64,000 bases of DNA from Marinobacter profundi (GCF_002744715.1 NZ_KZ319373.1:124001-188000); one strand, 5' to 3'; counted from the stretch's first letter, positions 19,302 to 29,016 are shown. Notes: generated from the letters alone by a model not told the origin. Translations and numbers: made by a program.

Positions 19302-19838
19302 TCAGCCGGCTTCCGCGTCGTCGATGCGTTCCCGCAGGTAGCGGAACAGCTTGCGGGATTGTCCGGTGTTCTTGCCTTTCTCGACGTCCTTGCGGGCATT
19401 GCGGGCAAGGTTGCGCAAATGCTGGACTTCCGCCGCCGGACAGTACTCCATGAATTCCGTCACCGCCGAATCCCCTTCGGCGAGCATCCGGTCACGCCAG
19501 CGCTCGGCCAGGTGATGGCGGCGGGTGTGCTCCTCGCTGCCGGCATCGAAGGCATCGACCGCCCGCTGCAGGCCTTCCGGGTCCGCTTCCTGGCGGATGA
19601 CCTTGCCGATGTACTGCAGGTGACGGCGCCGGGCCTCGTGCTGGCGGATTCGGCGGGATTCCACAATGGCGGCATGGAGGGTGTCGCTGATAGACAGGGT
19701 GGCCAGCTGGTCGTTATCCAGATCCAGCATCCGCTTGCCCAGTTCCTGGAGGGCGTGCATCTCCCGCTTGAGCTGGGATTTGCTCTTGCCAAACTCCTCG
19801 TCGTGATCCGGGTGTTCGTCGTGGTTGTAGTCGGTCAT
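19302..19838 (-). CDS. darP: Dual-action ribosomal maturation protein DarP (YjgA)
   Basis: Assembly factor of the 50S subunit that promotes maturation of the peptidyl transferase centre. The chosen ATG at 19838 gives 178 residues starting MTDYNHDEHPDHDEEFGKSK, close to the 183 of E. coli YjgA; an in-frame extension to 19940 runs into mgtE and is rejected. The protein is highly charged and mostly helical (KSQLKREMHALQELGKRML, RHHLAERWRDRML, HLRNLARNARKDVEKGKNTG). It is convergent with the nitrilase gene (56 bp gap) and 49 bases downstream of mgtE. In Pseudomonas the same protein sits next to tldD and pmbA. Confidence 0.92.
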   Translation of the reverse strand: MTDYNHDEHPDHDEEFGKSKSQLKREMHALQELGKRMLDLDNDQLATLSISDTLHAAIVESRRIRQHEARRRHLQYIGKVIRQEADPEGLQRAVDAFDAGSEEHTRRHHLAERWRDRMLAEGDSAVTEFMEYCPAAEVQHLRNLARNARKDVEKGKNTGQSRKLFRYLRERIDDAEAG

Positions 19839-19887
19839 GGTGTGATCCGGAATGTGTTGATTATGAGGCGCGGCGGCAACCGGAGCG

Positions 19888-21249
19888 TCAGCCGTAGAAG
19901 ATGGTCGCCAGGCCAAGGAATGCCATGAAACCCACCACATCAGTCACCGTGGTGAGAATGACGCTGCCGGCCAGGGCCGGGTCAATGTTGCGGGATTTCA
20001 GGAACAGGGGCAAGACCGTGCCCACCAGGGCAGCGGCCACCAGGTTGATCACCAGCGCGGCGGCAATGATGCCGCCAATCAGCAGGTCGCGGAACCACAG
20101 GGTCGCTGCGGTGGCCACCACGATGGCCCAGAGGATACCGTTGAGGGCACCTGCCAGGAACTCCCGGTTCAGCAGCCAGCGCACGTTGGCGCCGCTGATC
20201 TGGCCGACGGCCATGCCGCGGATAACCAGGGTCAGGGTCTGGCTGCCGGCAATGCCACCCATGCTGGCAACAATCGGCATCAGCACGGCGAGGGCAACCA
20301 CCTTGGCGATGGTGTCTTCAAATATCCCGATCACCGCTGAGGCGGTAAATGCCGTCAGCAGGTTGATCCCCAGCCACACGGCCCGTCGCCGGGTGGTTTT
20401 CATCACCGGGGCAAAGGTGTCCTCGTCTTCATCGAGACCGGCCATACTCATCAGCGAGTGGTCCGCGTCCTCGCGGATAACGTCAACCACGTCATCGATG
20501 GTGATCCGGCCGAGCAGTCGGCCTTCCTCGCTGACCACCGGGGCGGAGATCAGGTCGTAGCGTTCGAACAGGGTGGCGACCTTGGTATCGCTCAGGCTGA
20601 CCGGGATGGCTTCGATGTCGGTATCCATTACCTCCCGCACGGTGGTCGCGGGGTTGGAGACCAGCATCTTGGTAATCGGCAGCACCCCGATAAATTCGTC
20701 CCGCCGGCTCACCACAATCAGGCTGTCGGTCATCGGCGGCAGGGTTCGGTGCCGGCGCAGGTAGCGCAGCACCACGTCGATACTGATGTCCGGGCGCACC
20801 GTCACCGTATCGGTGTTCATCAGACCGCCGGCGGTGTCCTCCGGGTAGGACAGGACCTCCTCCACCCGCTGCCGGTCCTGCTCGTCCATGGTGTCGAGCA
20901 CTTCCTGGATGACCGTGTCCGGCAGCTGCTGCAGCAGGTCGGCGAGGTCATCGGATTCGAAATCCTCAATAATGTCCGCCAGTTCCTGGGCGTTCAGCTG
21001 GCTGAGGAAGTAACCCCGGATGTCGTCACTGAGGTACTGGAGGACTTCACCTTCCAGCTGCTTGTCCACCAGGTTCCACAGCAGGGCACGCTGGCGGGGC
21101 GGAGAGGATTCGAGGAGGTGGGCGATATCACTGGGGCTCAGGCCACCGTTCAGGATGCGCGCAACCTGCTTCAGCGCACCACTGTCCAGGGCTTCACTCA
21201 ACGAGCGAAGACGCTGGCGGGCCTGGCCTTTTTCCAGAATATCGGTCAT
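19888..21249 (-). CDS. mgtE: Magnesium transporter MgtE
   Basis: Inner-membrane Mg2+ channel gated by cytosolic magnesium. The 453-residue protein has the complete domain order: a helical N domain with repeats (about 20-130, DDLADLLQQLPDTVIQEVL), a tandem CBS pair (about 135-255, ending GRITIDDVVDVIREDADHS), a plug helix, and a five-helix C-terminal membrane domain (about 290-453). The latter includes the pore segment PIVASMGGIAGSQTLTLVIR and a conserved Asp in VTDVVGFMAFLG. The ATG at 21249 is downstream of a good -10 box on the same strand, so it can be expressed apart from the ptsH operon upstream. Confidence 0.95.
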   Translation of the reverse strand: MTDILEKGQARQRLRSLSEALDSGALKQVARILNGGLSPSDIAHLLESSPPRQRALLWNLVDKQLEGEVLQYLSDDIRGYFLSQLNAQELADIIEDFESDDLADLLQQLPDTVIQEVLDTMDEQDRQRVEEVLSYPEDTAGGLMNTDTVTVRPDISIDVVLRYLRRHRTLPPMTDSLIVVSRRDEFIGVLPITKMLVSNPATTVREVMDTDIEAIPVSLSDTKVATLFERYDLISAPVVSEEGRLLGRITIDDVVDVIREDADHSLMSMAGLDEDEDTFAPVMKTTRRRAVWLGINLLTAFTASAVIGIFEDTIAKVVALAVLMPIVASMGGIAGSQTLTLVIRGMAVGQISGANVRWLLNREFLAGALNGILWAIVVATAATLWFRDLLIGGIIAAALVINLVAAALVGTVLPLFLKSRNIDPALAGSVILTTVTDVVGFMAFLGLATIFYG

Positions 21250-21275
21250 GAGTCACCCGGTGCTGATGGCGGAAA

Positions 21276-21311
21276 CTCAAGTATTATAGCGGACTTAGCT
21301 TTCGGTAGTGA
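21276..21311 (-). promoter_or_regulatory. Sigma-70-type promoter candidate for mgtE
   Basis: On the minus strand a perfect TATAAT lies at 21288-21283, about 34 bases upstream of the mgtE ATG. The hexamer 17 bases further upstream (21311-21306, TCACTA) is a poor -35. It lies in the 94-bp gap after ptsH. A small 6-bp hairpin (21327-21332 with 21338-21343) stands beside the ptsH stop but has no U tract. Confidence 0.5.
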
Positions 21312-21343
21312 GAAAGACTTGTAGGTGAATCCCGTACGGATTC

Positions 21344-21613
21344 CTATTCGCCTTCCCCGAAGTAGTCGTTGATCAGGGTTTCCAGGGCCGCCACAGCCCG
21401 TTCCTCGTCCGGGCCGTCGACGATCAGGTCGATCTCGGTCCCCTTGCTGGCGGCCAGCATCATCACCGGCATGATGCTTTTGGCGTCCACCTCGCGACCG
21501 TTACGGCCAAGCTGGATCGCGCTTTCGAACTCGCTGGCGGTGGCCACCAGCTTGGCGGCCGCTCGGGCATGGAGGCCGAGCTTGTTGATGATAGTAACGG
21601 GCTTGCGGATCAT
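21344..21613 (-). CDS. ptsH: HPr-family phosphocarrier of the nitrogen PTS (NPr)
   Basis: Phosphocarrier that accepts phosphate from EI-Ntr (PtsP) and passes it to PtsN. The 89-residue protein has the active His15 in NKLGLHARAAAK and the conserved Ser46 in DAKSIMPVMML, typical for NPr rather than a sugar-PTS HPr with its longer operon. It lies seven bases after rapZ at the end of rpoN-hpf-ptsN-rapZ-ptsH, the standard order in Pseudomonas-type genomes. No sugar permease genes occur nearby, so a regulatory role is expected. Confidence 0.95.
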   Translation of the reverse strand: MIRKPVTIINKLGLHARAAAKLVATASEFESAIQLGRNGREVDAKSIMPVMMLAASKGTEIDLIVDGPDEERAVAALETLINDYFGEGE

Positions 21614-21620
21614 GGCAGGT

Positions 21621-22502
21621 TCAGTCGTCCCGGGTGTTCAGTTGCGGCAGTTCGGTATGGCGAATCTGGACGTTGCCATGACTGGCCGAGAAGATCCGCC
21701 CGAGCTGCTCGCAGATATACACCGAGCGGTGCTGGCCTCCGGTGCAGCCGATGGAGATGGTCATGTAGCTACGGTTGCTCTTGCCGAACGATGGCAGCCA
21801 GGACTCGATAAAGCCGGACAGGTCATTCACCATCTGGCGGCTCATCGGGTCGGCTTCGAGAAATTCGATAACCGGCTGGTCGAGGCCGGTGAAGGCCCTC
21901 AGTGCCGGGTCCCAGTAGGGATTGGGCAGGCAGCGGACGTCAAACACATAGTCGGAGTCCACCGGCACCCCGTGCTTGAAACCGAACGACTGGAACAGCA
22001 GGGCCATTTCCTGCTCGCGGCGCCCCACCACCCGCTGTTTCACCATGTCCCGCAGTTGGTAAATCGACATCCCTGTGGTGTCCACGTAAAGGTCGGCAAG
22101 CCGTGCCAGTGGTTCCAGCAACTGCTTTTCATTGCTGATGGCTTCCCGCAGGGAGGTGCGGTCATTGCTCAGCGGGTGCTTGCGGCGGGTGGCGTGAAAG
22201 CGTTGCAGCAGCGATTGTTCGGTGGCATCGAGAAAAATGATCTCGATGGTCATCCCGGCATGCTGCAGTTGCTGATAGATGTCTTCGAAATTGACGATGT
22301 CGTCCGACAGGTTGCGGGCGTCGATGCTCACCGCCATTTTCTTCAGGCGGCCGGGCGACGTTTGCGCCGCGGCTTCCTGGATGAGGGGTGACAGCAAACC
22401 GATCGGCAGGTTGTCGATGCAGTAGAAACCCAGGTCTTCCAGCACGTGCAGCGCGGTACTTTTGCCGGAGCCGGAACGGCCGCTGACGATGATCAGTTTC
22501 AT
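21621..22502 (-). CDS. rapZ: RNase adapter protein RapZ
   Basis: Nucleotide-binding protein that in E. coli senses glucosamine-6-phosphate and presents the GlmZ small RNA to RNase E. The 293-residue length is close to the family norm. The Walker A motif GRSGSGKS is at residues 8-15, followed by ALHVLEDLGFYCIDNLP. A C-terminal domain with the conserved CTGGQHRSVYICEQL stretch (about 250-264) binds the metabolite and RNA. It lies between ptsN (31-bp gap) and ptsH (7-bp gap) in the nitrogen-PTS cluster. GlmY/GlmZ-type RNAs were not seen in the window. Confidence 0.95.
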   Translation of the reverse strand: MKLIIVSGRSGSGKSTALHVLEDLGFYCIDNLPIGLLSPLIQEAAAQTSPGRLKKMAVSIDARNLSDDIVNFEDIYQQLQHAGMTIEIIFLDATEQSLLQRFHATRRKHPLSNDRTSLREAISNEKQLLEPLARLADLYVDTTGMSIYQLRDMVKQRVVGRREQEMALLFQSFGFKHGVPVDSDYVFDVRCLPNPYWDPALRAFTGLDQPVIEFLEADPMSRQMVNDLSGFIESWLPSFGKSNRSYMTISIGCTGGQHRSVYICEQLGRIFSASHGNVQIRHTELPQLNTRDD

Positions 22503-22533
22503 GGTGCATTACCTCCCGTCATGCTGGTGCCGG

Positions 22534-23001
22534 TTAGCTGGCAGAGATCATGCGCTGGTAGAGCGAGTCGGCATCGGTGCATTGCCTCAGCAGGTCGCAG
22601 AAGCCGCGATCGTTGAATTTCTCGGCCAGCTGACTGAGCAGTTCAAGGTGTTCGCTGGTCGCTTCCTTGGGGACGATCAGGGCAAACAGCAAGTCGACCG
22701 GCTGGTTGTCGATGGCGTCGAAGGCGACGCCTTCCTCGAGGGTAATCAGTACACCCACGACATGGTCGCAACCTTCCAGGCGGCAATGGGGAATGGCTAT
22801 CCCCTGGCCGATGCCGGTACTGCCAAGCCGCTCGCGGGAGACCAGGTTGTTAAAAATCTCGGTCTCATCCAGCGCCGGGTCATGCCGGTTCACCTGCTCG
22901 GCAATGAACTCCAGGATGCGCTTCTTGCTGGTACCCTGAACCCGGCACAGCGCGAGGTCTGGTGCCAGGATATTTTCGATGGTCAGTGTAGTGTCGGTCA
23001 T
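22534..23001 (-). CDS. ptsN: Nitrogen PTS EIIA protein PtsN
   Basis: EIIA-type regulator that receives phosphate from NPr. In other gammaproteobacteria it influences potassium transport, sigma-54 output and envelope stress. The 155-residue protein is a single PTS EIIA type-2 domain with the phospho-acceptor His72 in GIAIPHCRL. The start MTDTTLTIENIL is at an ATG. The upstream gap to hpf carries a strong minus-strand terminator, so ptsN-rapZ-ptsH may rely on their own promoter or on read-through from rpoN-hpf. Confidence 0.95.
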   Translation of the reverse strand: MTDTTLTIENILAPDLALCRVQGTSKKRILEFIAEQVNRHDPALDETEIFNNLVSRERLGSTGIGQGIAIPHCRLEGCDHVVGVLITLEEGVAFDAIDNQPVDLLFALIVPKEATSEHLELLSQLAEKFNDRGFCDLLRQCTDADSLYQRMISAS

Positions 23002-23020
23002 GAATCGACGGGCTTTCCGT

Positions 23021-23055
23021 AAAAAAAGGCTGCGGTACGTGGTTCGTACCGCAGC
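23021..23055 (-). terminator. Rho-independent terminator between hpf and ptsN
   Basis: Read on the minus strand, a perfect 11-bp stem (23055-23045 with 23039-23029, arm GCTGCGGTACG) with a five-base loop runs directly into seven U residues (23027-23021). It stands just after hpf and 20 bases before ptsN, inside what is usually treated as one rpoN operon. Confidence 0.88.
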
Positions 23056-23088
23056 TCGTTTTAAAGCATATGACGGAACTGCTGAGCC

Positions 23089-23397
23089 TTAGCGGGAGCC
23101 GTTACCGTGCATCCGGTCAACATTCTTTTCTTTGTGCTTCAGGACCTGCCGGTCCAGCTTGTCGATGAGGGCGTCGATTGCGGCATACATGTCCTCTTCT
23201 TCAGCCTTTGCGTGGATTTCACCACCATTCACATGCAACGTTCCTTCCGCCATGTTACGCACTTTTTCCACCTCCAGGGTCACCTGGCAATTGGTAATGT
23301 GGTCAAAGTGACGCTCAAGCTTTTCGAACTTTTCGGTTACGTAATCCTTCAGAGCGGGAGTCAGTTCGACGTGATGGCCTGAAATGTTGAGTTGCAT
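23089..23397 (-). CDS. hpf: Ribosome hibernation promoting factor, short form
   Basis: Small ribosome-binding protein that inactivates 70S ribosomes, and with RMF dimerises them, in stationary phase. The 102-residue product is the short HPF type, without the extra C-terminal dimerisation domain of long HPF. It opens MQLNISGHHVELTPALKDYV and carries the basic alpha/beta fold with AKAEEEDMYAAIDALIDKLD and a KHKEK tail. The gene is on the minus strand, 107 bases after rpoN, and is followed by a terminator. The 107-bp gap from rpoN shows no clear promoter. Confidence 0.95.
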   Translation of the reverse strand: MQLNISGHHVELTPALKDYVTEKFEKLERHFDHITNCQVTLEVEKVRNMAEGTLHVNGGEIHAKAEEEDMYAAIDALIDKLDRQVLKHKEKNVDRMHGNGSR

Positions 23398-23504
23398 AGG
23401 CGTCTCCTGTTGTCATCATGCCGGAGCAGTCCGCGCCGGCCGGGTGCCAGGTCACCGGAGTGGCTGGCGGTAGTTTAGTGGATCCGGGCCGGTGAAATAA
23501 GACC

Positions 23505-25037
23505 CTAGACCAGTCGTTTCCGTTCATTGGACGGTGGAATATGCATGGCTTCGCGGTATTTGGCCACCGTCCGTCGCGCAACCTTGATCCCTTCATCTCC
23601 AAGCATGGCGGCAATCTTGCTGTCGCTCAAGGGCTTTTTCGGGGTCTCCGTGGCAATCAGTTTCTTGATCATGGCACGGATTGCCGTGGAGGAACACTCT
23701 CCGCCCTCGTCGGTGCTGACGTGGCTGGAGAAAAAGTATTTCAGCTCGAAGATGCCCCGGGGTGTATGCATGTATTTCTGGGTGGTCACCCGAGAAATGG
23801 TCGATTCGTGCATTTCTACCGCTTGGGCAATATCCGACAGGATCAGCGGCTTCATGGCTTCTTCGCCATGGTCCAGAAAACCCTGCTGGTGTTCAACTAT
23901 CCGGGTCGCTACTTTCAGCAGCGTCTCGTTGCGGCTCTGCAGGCTCTTGATGAACCACTTCGCTTCCTGCAGCTGGTCCCGCAGGTAGGTGTTGTCGGCA
24001 CTGCTGTCCGCACGCCTTATAAGGGAAGCATAGCTCGCATTGACACGAATGCGCGGTGCAATTTCCGGGTTGAGCTCGACCCGCCAGCGATCGTTGTGCT
24101 TGCGGACAATGACGTCCGGAATCACGTAGTCGGGCTCGGCGCGGTCAATGGAATCGCCGGGCCGCGGGTTCAGCCCGGTAATCAGCGCCAGCACCTCTTT
24201 GAGCTGCTCTTCCTTCAGCCGGCTGCGGCGCAGCAGCTGGGCGTAGTCGCGGTTACCGAGCAGGTTGATGTAGTGGGTGACCACCAGCCGGGCCTGGGGC
24301 AGCCAGCGGGTCTCCGGCGGCAACTGGTTGAGCTGGATCAGCAGGCATTCCTGCAGGTTGCGGGCAAACACGCCGGGCGGGTCGAAATGCTGCAGCCGGT
24401 GCAGCACGGCTTCCACCTCATCGAGCTCGAGCGGGTCTTCATCGCTGTCCTCGGCCAGGCCGGCGTGGATTTCCTCCAGCGGGCTGGTGAGATAGCCGTG
24501 GTCGTCGACGGCGTCGAGCAGGGCATGGGCAATGGCCTGGTCCCGCTCGCTCAGCGGTGTCAGGTTGAGCTGCCATTCGAGGTGGTCGTGCAGGGTTTCC
24601 GACGGCGAGTTGCGCGACTCGAAGTCGTAGTCGTTCTCGTCGTCGTTGCGGGCGGCGGGTGCCGGTGCCGACTGATAGATGTCGTCCCACGCGGTATCCA
24701 CCGGCAGGTCATCGGGAATGGTGTCGGGAATGTCGTTTTCGGAAGCCCAGTCCGGGCCGTTCTCGGATTCGTCCCATCCGGTATCGGTGTCGGTTTCGGA
24801 ACCGGCGGGATTGCTGCTGTCGTCTGTGCTCCGGTCGTCACCGCCGGGCTCGTTGGTCTCCGGCAAGTCGTCGTGACCGTCGTCCTCGGAGGTTTCCAGC
24901 ATGGGGTTGGAGTCCAGTGCCTGCTGGATTTCCTGTTGCAGGTCCAGGGTGGAAAGCTGGAGCAGTCTGATCGCCTGTTGCAGCTGGGGCGTCATGGTCA
25001 GGCTCTGACCGAGCTTTAACTGTAAAGAGGCTTTCAT
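23505..25037 (-). CDS. rpoN: RNA polymerase sigma-54 factor
   Basis: Alternative sigma factor for -24/-12 promoters that need an AAA+ activator. The 510-residue protein starts [20 protein letters not shown], the usual glutamine-rich region I (1-50). A long acidic region II rich in Asp, Glu, Ser and Gly follows (about 50-130), then the core-binding domain (about 140-340), the helix-turn-helix ([20 protein letters not shown]) and the C-terminal RpoN box within [12 protein letters not shown]. An in-frame opening to 25070 is rejected because it adds a non-conserved leader. The 234 bases before the start are AT-richer and probably contain its promoter. The pilA promoter at the end of this window is a likely target. 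Confidence 0.96.
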   Translation of the reverse strand: MKASLQLKLGQSLTMTPQLQQAIRLLQLSTLDLQQEIQQALDSNPMLETSEDDGHDDLPETNEPGGDDRSTDDSSNPAGSETDTDTGWDESENGPDWASENDIPDTIPDDLPVDTAWDDIYQSAPAPAARNDDENDYDFESRNSPSETLHDHLEWQLNLTPLSERDQAIAHALLDAVDDHGYLTSPLEEIHAGLAEDSDEDPLELDEVEAVLHRLQHFDPPGVFARNLQECLLIQLNQLPPETRWLPQARLVVTHYINLLGNRDYAQLLRRSRLKEEQLKEVLALITGLNPRPGDSIDRAEPDYVIPDVIVRKHNDRWRVELNPEIAPRIRVNASYASLIRRADSSADNTYLRDQLQEAKWFIKSLQSRNETLLKVATRIVEHQQGFLDHGEEAMKPLILSDIAQAVEMHESTISRVTTQKYMHTPRGIFELKYFFSSHVSTDEGGECSSTAIRAMIKKLIATETPKKPLSDSKIAAMLGDEGIKVARRTVAKYREAMHIPPSNERKRLV

Positions 25038-25271
25038 CACCATGGTCTGAATACCGTCATGCAATAACACCTGGCACCGGGTAACTCCTCATTCGGCGGT
25101 CGTTCCATTTTCCCGGATGGATAAAAAATGCTTATTTGATAGCTACTTGCCTCGCCGATCGAAATAACAAGCAAGTTTTCTGCCGAGTTTACTGGTTCGT
25201 GACAGGCAAGACAATCAGCCCGGGTCGCCGGGGCAGCTGATTCCGCTGCGCAACCCGGCCAACCCGAGGAT

Positions 25272-25997
<726 letters not shown>

Positions 25998-26001
25998 TGG
26001 C

Positions 26002-26562
26002 TTATTGCCCTTCCTTCTGCCCGTCGCTACTGCGGGGCTGGATAACCATCTCGACCCGGCCCGGGCCTTCGCCGTTCCGGGGAGCGCCTTCCGCGGTAAC
26101 AACCCGCTGCGCGGTATCGTAATGAATGATGTCGCCGCGGAACAGGTTGCCGTCCTGCTCGATCACCGCTTCCTGTTCGAAGGTCAGCACGTTGTCCTTC
26201 GCCGAGTAGGTGATCCTGCGGGCACGGGCGTCGGTTTCGCCGTTGCCGTCGCGGGCGGGTTGCTGGTAGCGGGCCGGCTGGCCGTCCGCTTCGATGCGGG
26301 TCAGTTCGCCTTGTTCCCGGTACAGCACCACCCGGGCGGCGCTGAGTCGAGTGCGCTCCTGGGTCACCACCACCGAGCCGGTGTAGGTGGCGACACCCTT
26401 GCCATCGTCAAGCCGCGCGGTGTCCGCACTGATGGTGATCGGGGCGCCGGAGGTCAGGTCGAACCCCCAGGCCGCGGGAGCGAGGCCGGCCAGCGCGGCC
26501 AGCAGGGCGGCAGCCAGGGCAGGCCGGTTCGGCTTACGGTGTGTTGCGTTTGGCAGGCTCAT
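26002..26562 (-). CDS. lptA: Periplasmic LPS-binding protein LptA
   Basis: Periplasmic bridge protein that carries LPS from LptC to LptD as head-to-tail oligomers. The 186-residue precursor has a basic N-terminus and hydrophobic core ending near Gly33 (AAWG, then FDLTSG), a likely signal peptide. An OstA-like beta-jellyroll follows ([20 protein letters not shown], then [20 protein letters not shown]). The start at 26562 lies inside the end of lptC, a 29-base overlap, indicating coupled translation. The C-terminus (SSDGQKEGQ) is short and polar. Confidence 0.94.
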   Translation of the reverse strand: MSLPNATHRKPNRPALAAALLAALAGLAPAAWGFDLTSGAPITISADTARLDDGKGVATYTGSVVVTQERTRLSAARVVLYREQGELTRIEADGQPARYQQPARDGNGETDARARRITYSAKDNVLTFEQEAVIEQDGNLFRGDIIHYDTAQRVVTAEGAPRNGEGPGRVEMVIQPRSSDGQKEGQ

Positions 26563-27139
26563 AACGTCCTTCTACCTGTGATTCCAGTTCCAGGATGCGT
26601 TCGTCGATCCAGGCTTTCATGCCCGTGGCGCGGGTGACGCTGTAACGGTCGGTCATCTCCACGGGCGCGTCGGTGTATACCGTACGGTTGCGGTTGTCCA
26701 CCGTCAGCTGTTCGGTGATCAGGGTCGCGTCCCGGCCGCCCCCGAGAGGGCGGGTCAGCACCACGTTGCCCTCCAGTTCAACGATGTCCGTACCCTCGGT
26801 GAAACGGCCGTTATCGGCCCGAAGGGTCCAGGGTACGCCACTGCTCTCGTCATACAGGGTGGCTTCCGGCGCCATCATAGTCGCCAGCCGGGTCGATTCA
26901 AACTGTTCAATGCGCGGGCTCTCGATGTGGCTGGTGAGCTGGCCGGTTTCGTTGAATGCCAGGTAACGGCCGTTGACCACGAAACCGTCCGGCTCGGTAG
27001 CGCCCCGCAGGTCCGCCGCTGCCGTCGGTTCGCGGGGCTCGTCGCTCTGCCACAACAACGATGCCAGCGCCAGGATGCTGGCAATCAGCGCCAGGGTTCT
27101 GACCCAGGGGCGGCCGGCGAGATCCAGGATGGCCCCCAT
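26534..27139 (-). CDS. lptC: LPS export inner-membrane protein LptC
   Basis: Bitopic inner-membrane protein that receives LPS from LptBFG and hands it to LptA. The 201-residue product has a single N-terminal helix (about 12-30, WVRTLALIASILALASLLW) and a periplasmic OstA-like fold with FNETGQLTSHIESPRIEQF and the conserved EGNVVLTRPLGGG. The ATG at 27139 overlaps the kdsC stop (TGATG); a TTG one codon upstream is the only alternative. Part of the kdsD-kdsC-lptC-lptA-lptB run. Confidence 0.94.
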   Translation of the reverse strand: MGAILDLAGRPWVRTLALIASILALASLLWQSDEPREPTAAADLRGATEPDGFVVNGRYLAFNETGQLTSHIESPRIEQFESTRLATMMAPEATLYDESSGVPWTLRADNGRFTEGTDIVELEGNVVLTRPLGGGRDATLITEQLTVDNRNRTVYTDAPVEMTDRYSVTRATGMKAWIDERILELESQVEGRYEPAKRNTP

Positions 27140-27705
27140 CAACGGGGCTCCAGGTAACGGGCCAGGGCAGCGTCGAGCTGGCCATTGGCGGTCAGCAGCA
27201 GGTCGCAGGCTTCGCGGACGGCGCCGCTGCCACCGGCTGCCCGGGTGCAGTAATCGGCGTGCTGGCGGACGAACCAGTGGCCGTCAGGCACGGTTATGCC
27301 GAGGCCGGCATAGCGGATGGCCGGCAGGTCCGGCAGGTCGTCGCCCATGTAGGCAATCTGCGCTGCCGGTATCCCGAGGGTTTCGTTCAGCTCCAGCAAC
27401 GCCACCCGCTTGTCTTCGCGGCCCTGCATCAGATGCGGGATACCCAGGTCTCGCATGCGCTTCTCGGTCAGCGGCGAGGTGCGGCCGGTGATCACCGCCA
27501 CGGTAATGCCCGCCGCCATCACCTGCTTCATCCCCAGACCGTCGAGGATGTTGAAGGCCTTGAGTTCGTCGCCGTTGGCGCTGAAGAACAGCTTGCCATC
27601 GGTCATGATGCCGTCCACATCGAGGGCCAGCAGGCGGATGCCGCGGGCTTTTTCCAGTGCCGCGGCGGGCCACTCGGGGGGCTGCAGAGTCATCGGGTTG
27701 CTCAT
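27139..27705 (-). CDS. kdsC: 3-deoxy-D-manno-octulosonate 8-phosphate phosphatase KdsC
   Basis: HAD-superfamily phosphatase that dephosphorylates KDO-8-phosphate in lipopolysaccharide core synthesis. The 188-residue protein has the C0-type HAD motifs: DVDGIMTDG with nucleophile Asp29 and Asp31, VITGRTS, and YMGDDLPDLPAI with the metal-binding acids. It sits between kdsD, the isomerase that starts the same pathway, and lptC, which exports its product as LPS. A moderate AAGGA site lies ten bases from the ATG. Confidence 0.95.
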   Translation of the reverse strand: MSNPMTLQPPEWPAAALEKARGIRLLALDVDGIMTDGKLFFSANGDELKAFNILDGLGMKQVMAAGITVAVITGRTSPLTEKRMRDLGIPHLMQGREDKRVALLELNETLGIPAAQIAYMGDDLPDLPAIRYAGLGITVPDGHWFVRQHADYCTRAAGGSGAVREACDLLLTANGQLDAALARYLEPR

Positions 27706-27732
27706 CTCAATTGATTCCTTGAAGCGCTCAAA

Positions 27733-27765
27733 TTAAATAACCCCTTAAATAACCCTCTAAATAAC
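27733..27765 (-). repeat. 12-bp tandem repeat triplicating the kdsD stop codon
   Basis: On the minus strand GTTATTTA followed by a short purine run occurs three times with a 12-base period. The first copy encodes the last two kdsD residues (Val-Ile) and its TAG stop. The next two copies supply in-frame Val-Ile-TAA. The array fills part of the 51-bp gap before kdsC. Confidence 0.85.
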
Positions 27766-28815
27766 CCCGGCCCGCAGCAGGTCATGCATGTTGATGGCGC
27801 CGACCAGGTGGCCGCTGCGGTCGGTCACTGGCAGGGCGTTGATTTTCATCTCTTCCATGATGTTCAGTGCCTCGGCGGCCAGCTGGTCGTCATGAATGGT
27901 CTTGCCGTTACGGGTCATCACGTCGCGGATCGGAGTGCTGTGGACATCAATGGAGCGGTCGAGGGTGCGGCGCAGGTCGCCGTCGGTGAACACGCCCACC
28001 AGGTCTCCGGCGCTGTTGATCACCGTAGTCATGCCCAGGCCCTTGCGGGAAATTTCCAGCAGGGCACCGCTGAGGGGCGTGTCCTCGTTGACCCGGGGGA
28101 TGCGGTCGCCGGCGTGCATGATGTCGGCCACCCGCAGCAGCAGGCGACGGCCAAGGCTGCCACCGGGGTGGGAAAACGCGAAATCCTCGGCGCTGAAACC
28201 GCGGGCCTCCAGCAGTGCCACCGCCAGGGCGTCGCCCATTACCAGGGTGGCCGTGGTGCTCGACGTAGGCGCCAGGCCGAGCGGACAGGCTTCCTGGGCG
28301 ACGCTGACGTCAAGGTTGGCCACCGCCTCGCGGGCGAGTACGGACGCCGGGTTGCCGGTCATGCTGATCAGCGGTGCTCCCATGCGCTTGATCAGCGGCA
28401 GGATGGTCAGCACTTCACTGGTGTTGCCGGAGTTGGAGATCGCCAGCACCACGTCCTGCCCGGTGATCATGCCGAGGTCGCCGTGGCTGGCCTCTCCGGG
28501 GTGGACAAAGAACGACGGCGTGCCGGTGCTGGCCAAAGTGGCCGCAATCTTGTTGCCGATATGGCCCGATTTACCCATGCCGGTGACCACCACGCGCCCC
28601 TGGCAATCCATGATAACCTCGCAGGCGCGCTCAAAATGGTCGTCGATGCGTCCGCTCAGTGCGTCAATGGCATCCCGCTCGATCTCAACGGCGCGCAGGG
28701 CGGAGGCGCGGTAACCTGCGGTCTTGCCGGGGCGGGCACCGGCGCCGGCCGGGGTGTCAGGGCGAGTGTCGGAATGCGCGCCGGGCTGGGCGGCGGATGT
28801 CTTGGACGTGGTCAT
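27757..28815 (-). CDS. kdsD: Arabinose-5-phosphate isomerase KdsD
   Basis: Converts ribulose-5-phosphate to arabinose-5-phosphate, the first step toward KDO. The 352-residue protein has an N-terminal SIS domain (about 60-200, VVVTGMGKSGHIGNKIAATL and ISNSGNTSEVL) and two C-terminal CBS motifs (VADIMHAGDRIPRVNED; IRDVMTRNGKTIHDDQLA). The ATG at 28815 gives an N-terminus about 25 residues longer than E. coli KdsD, rich in Thr, Pro and Gly. The frame extends to 28902 but without similarity. It is divergent from the mla operon and heads the kdsD-kdsC-lptCAB run. Confidence 0.95.
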   Translation of the reverse strand: MTTSKTSAAQPGAHSDTRPDTPAGAGARPGKTAGYRASALRAVEIERDAIDALSGRIDDHFERACEVIMDCQGRVVVTGMGKSGHIGNKIAATLASTGTPSFFVHPGEASHGDLGMITGQDVVLAISNSGNTSEVLTILPLIKRMGAPLISMTGNPASVLAREAVANLDVSVAQEACPLGLAPTSSTTATLVMGDALAVALLEARGFSAEDFAFSHPGGSLGRRLLLRVADIMHAGDRIPRVNEDTPLSGALLEISRKGLGMTTVINSAGDLVGVFTDGDLRRTLDRSIDVHSTPIRDVMTRNGKTIHDDQLAAEALNIMEEMKINALPVTDRSGHLVGAINMHDLLRAGVI

Positions 28816-28968
28816 AGGTGTTCCGGTCCGGAAATTGGCTGCCTGAAAACGTTGGCGGCAGTATATCACTTTAAGCCCGTGGCGTTGCCCGGTGGCGCAC
28901 ATGTTCAGCTTAACTGAACATTGCGGTCAGGATATTTTGGGTTCAACGCATTGAGCTTGGCGCTGTGT

Positions 28969-28977
28969 TGGCATAAT
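28969..28977 (+). promoter_or_regulatory. Extended -10 promoter candidate for the mla operon
   Basis: TG-G-CATAAT at 28969-28977 forms an extended -10 element about 40 bases before the mlaF start, with a weak TTGAGC 15 bases upstream of the hexamer at 28951. It lies in the 201-bp divergent gap between kdsD and mlaF. Confidence 0.4.
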
Positions 28978-29016
28978 GTACACCCCCGCAACGCGGCGGC
29001 TTGGAACGGATGGTTT

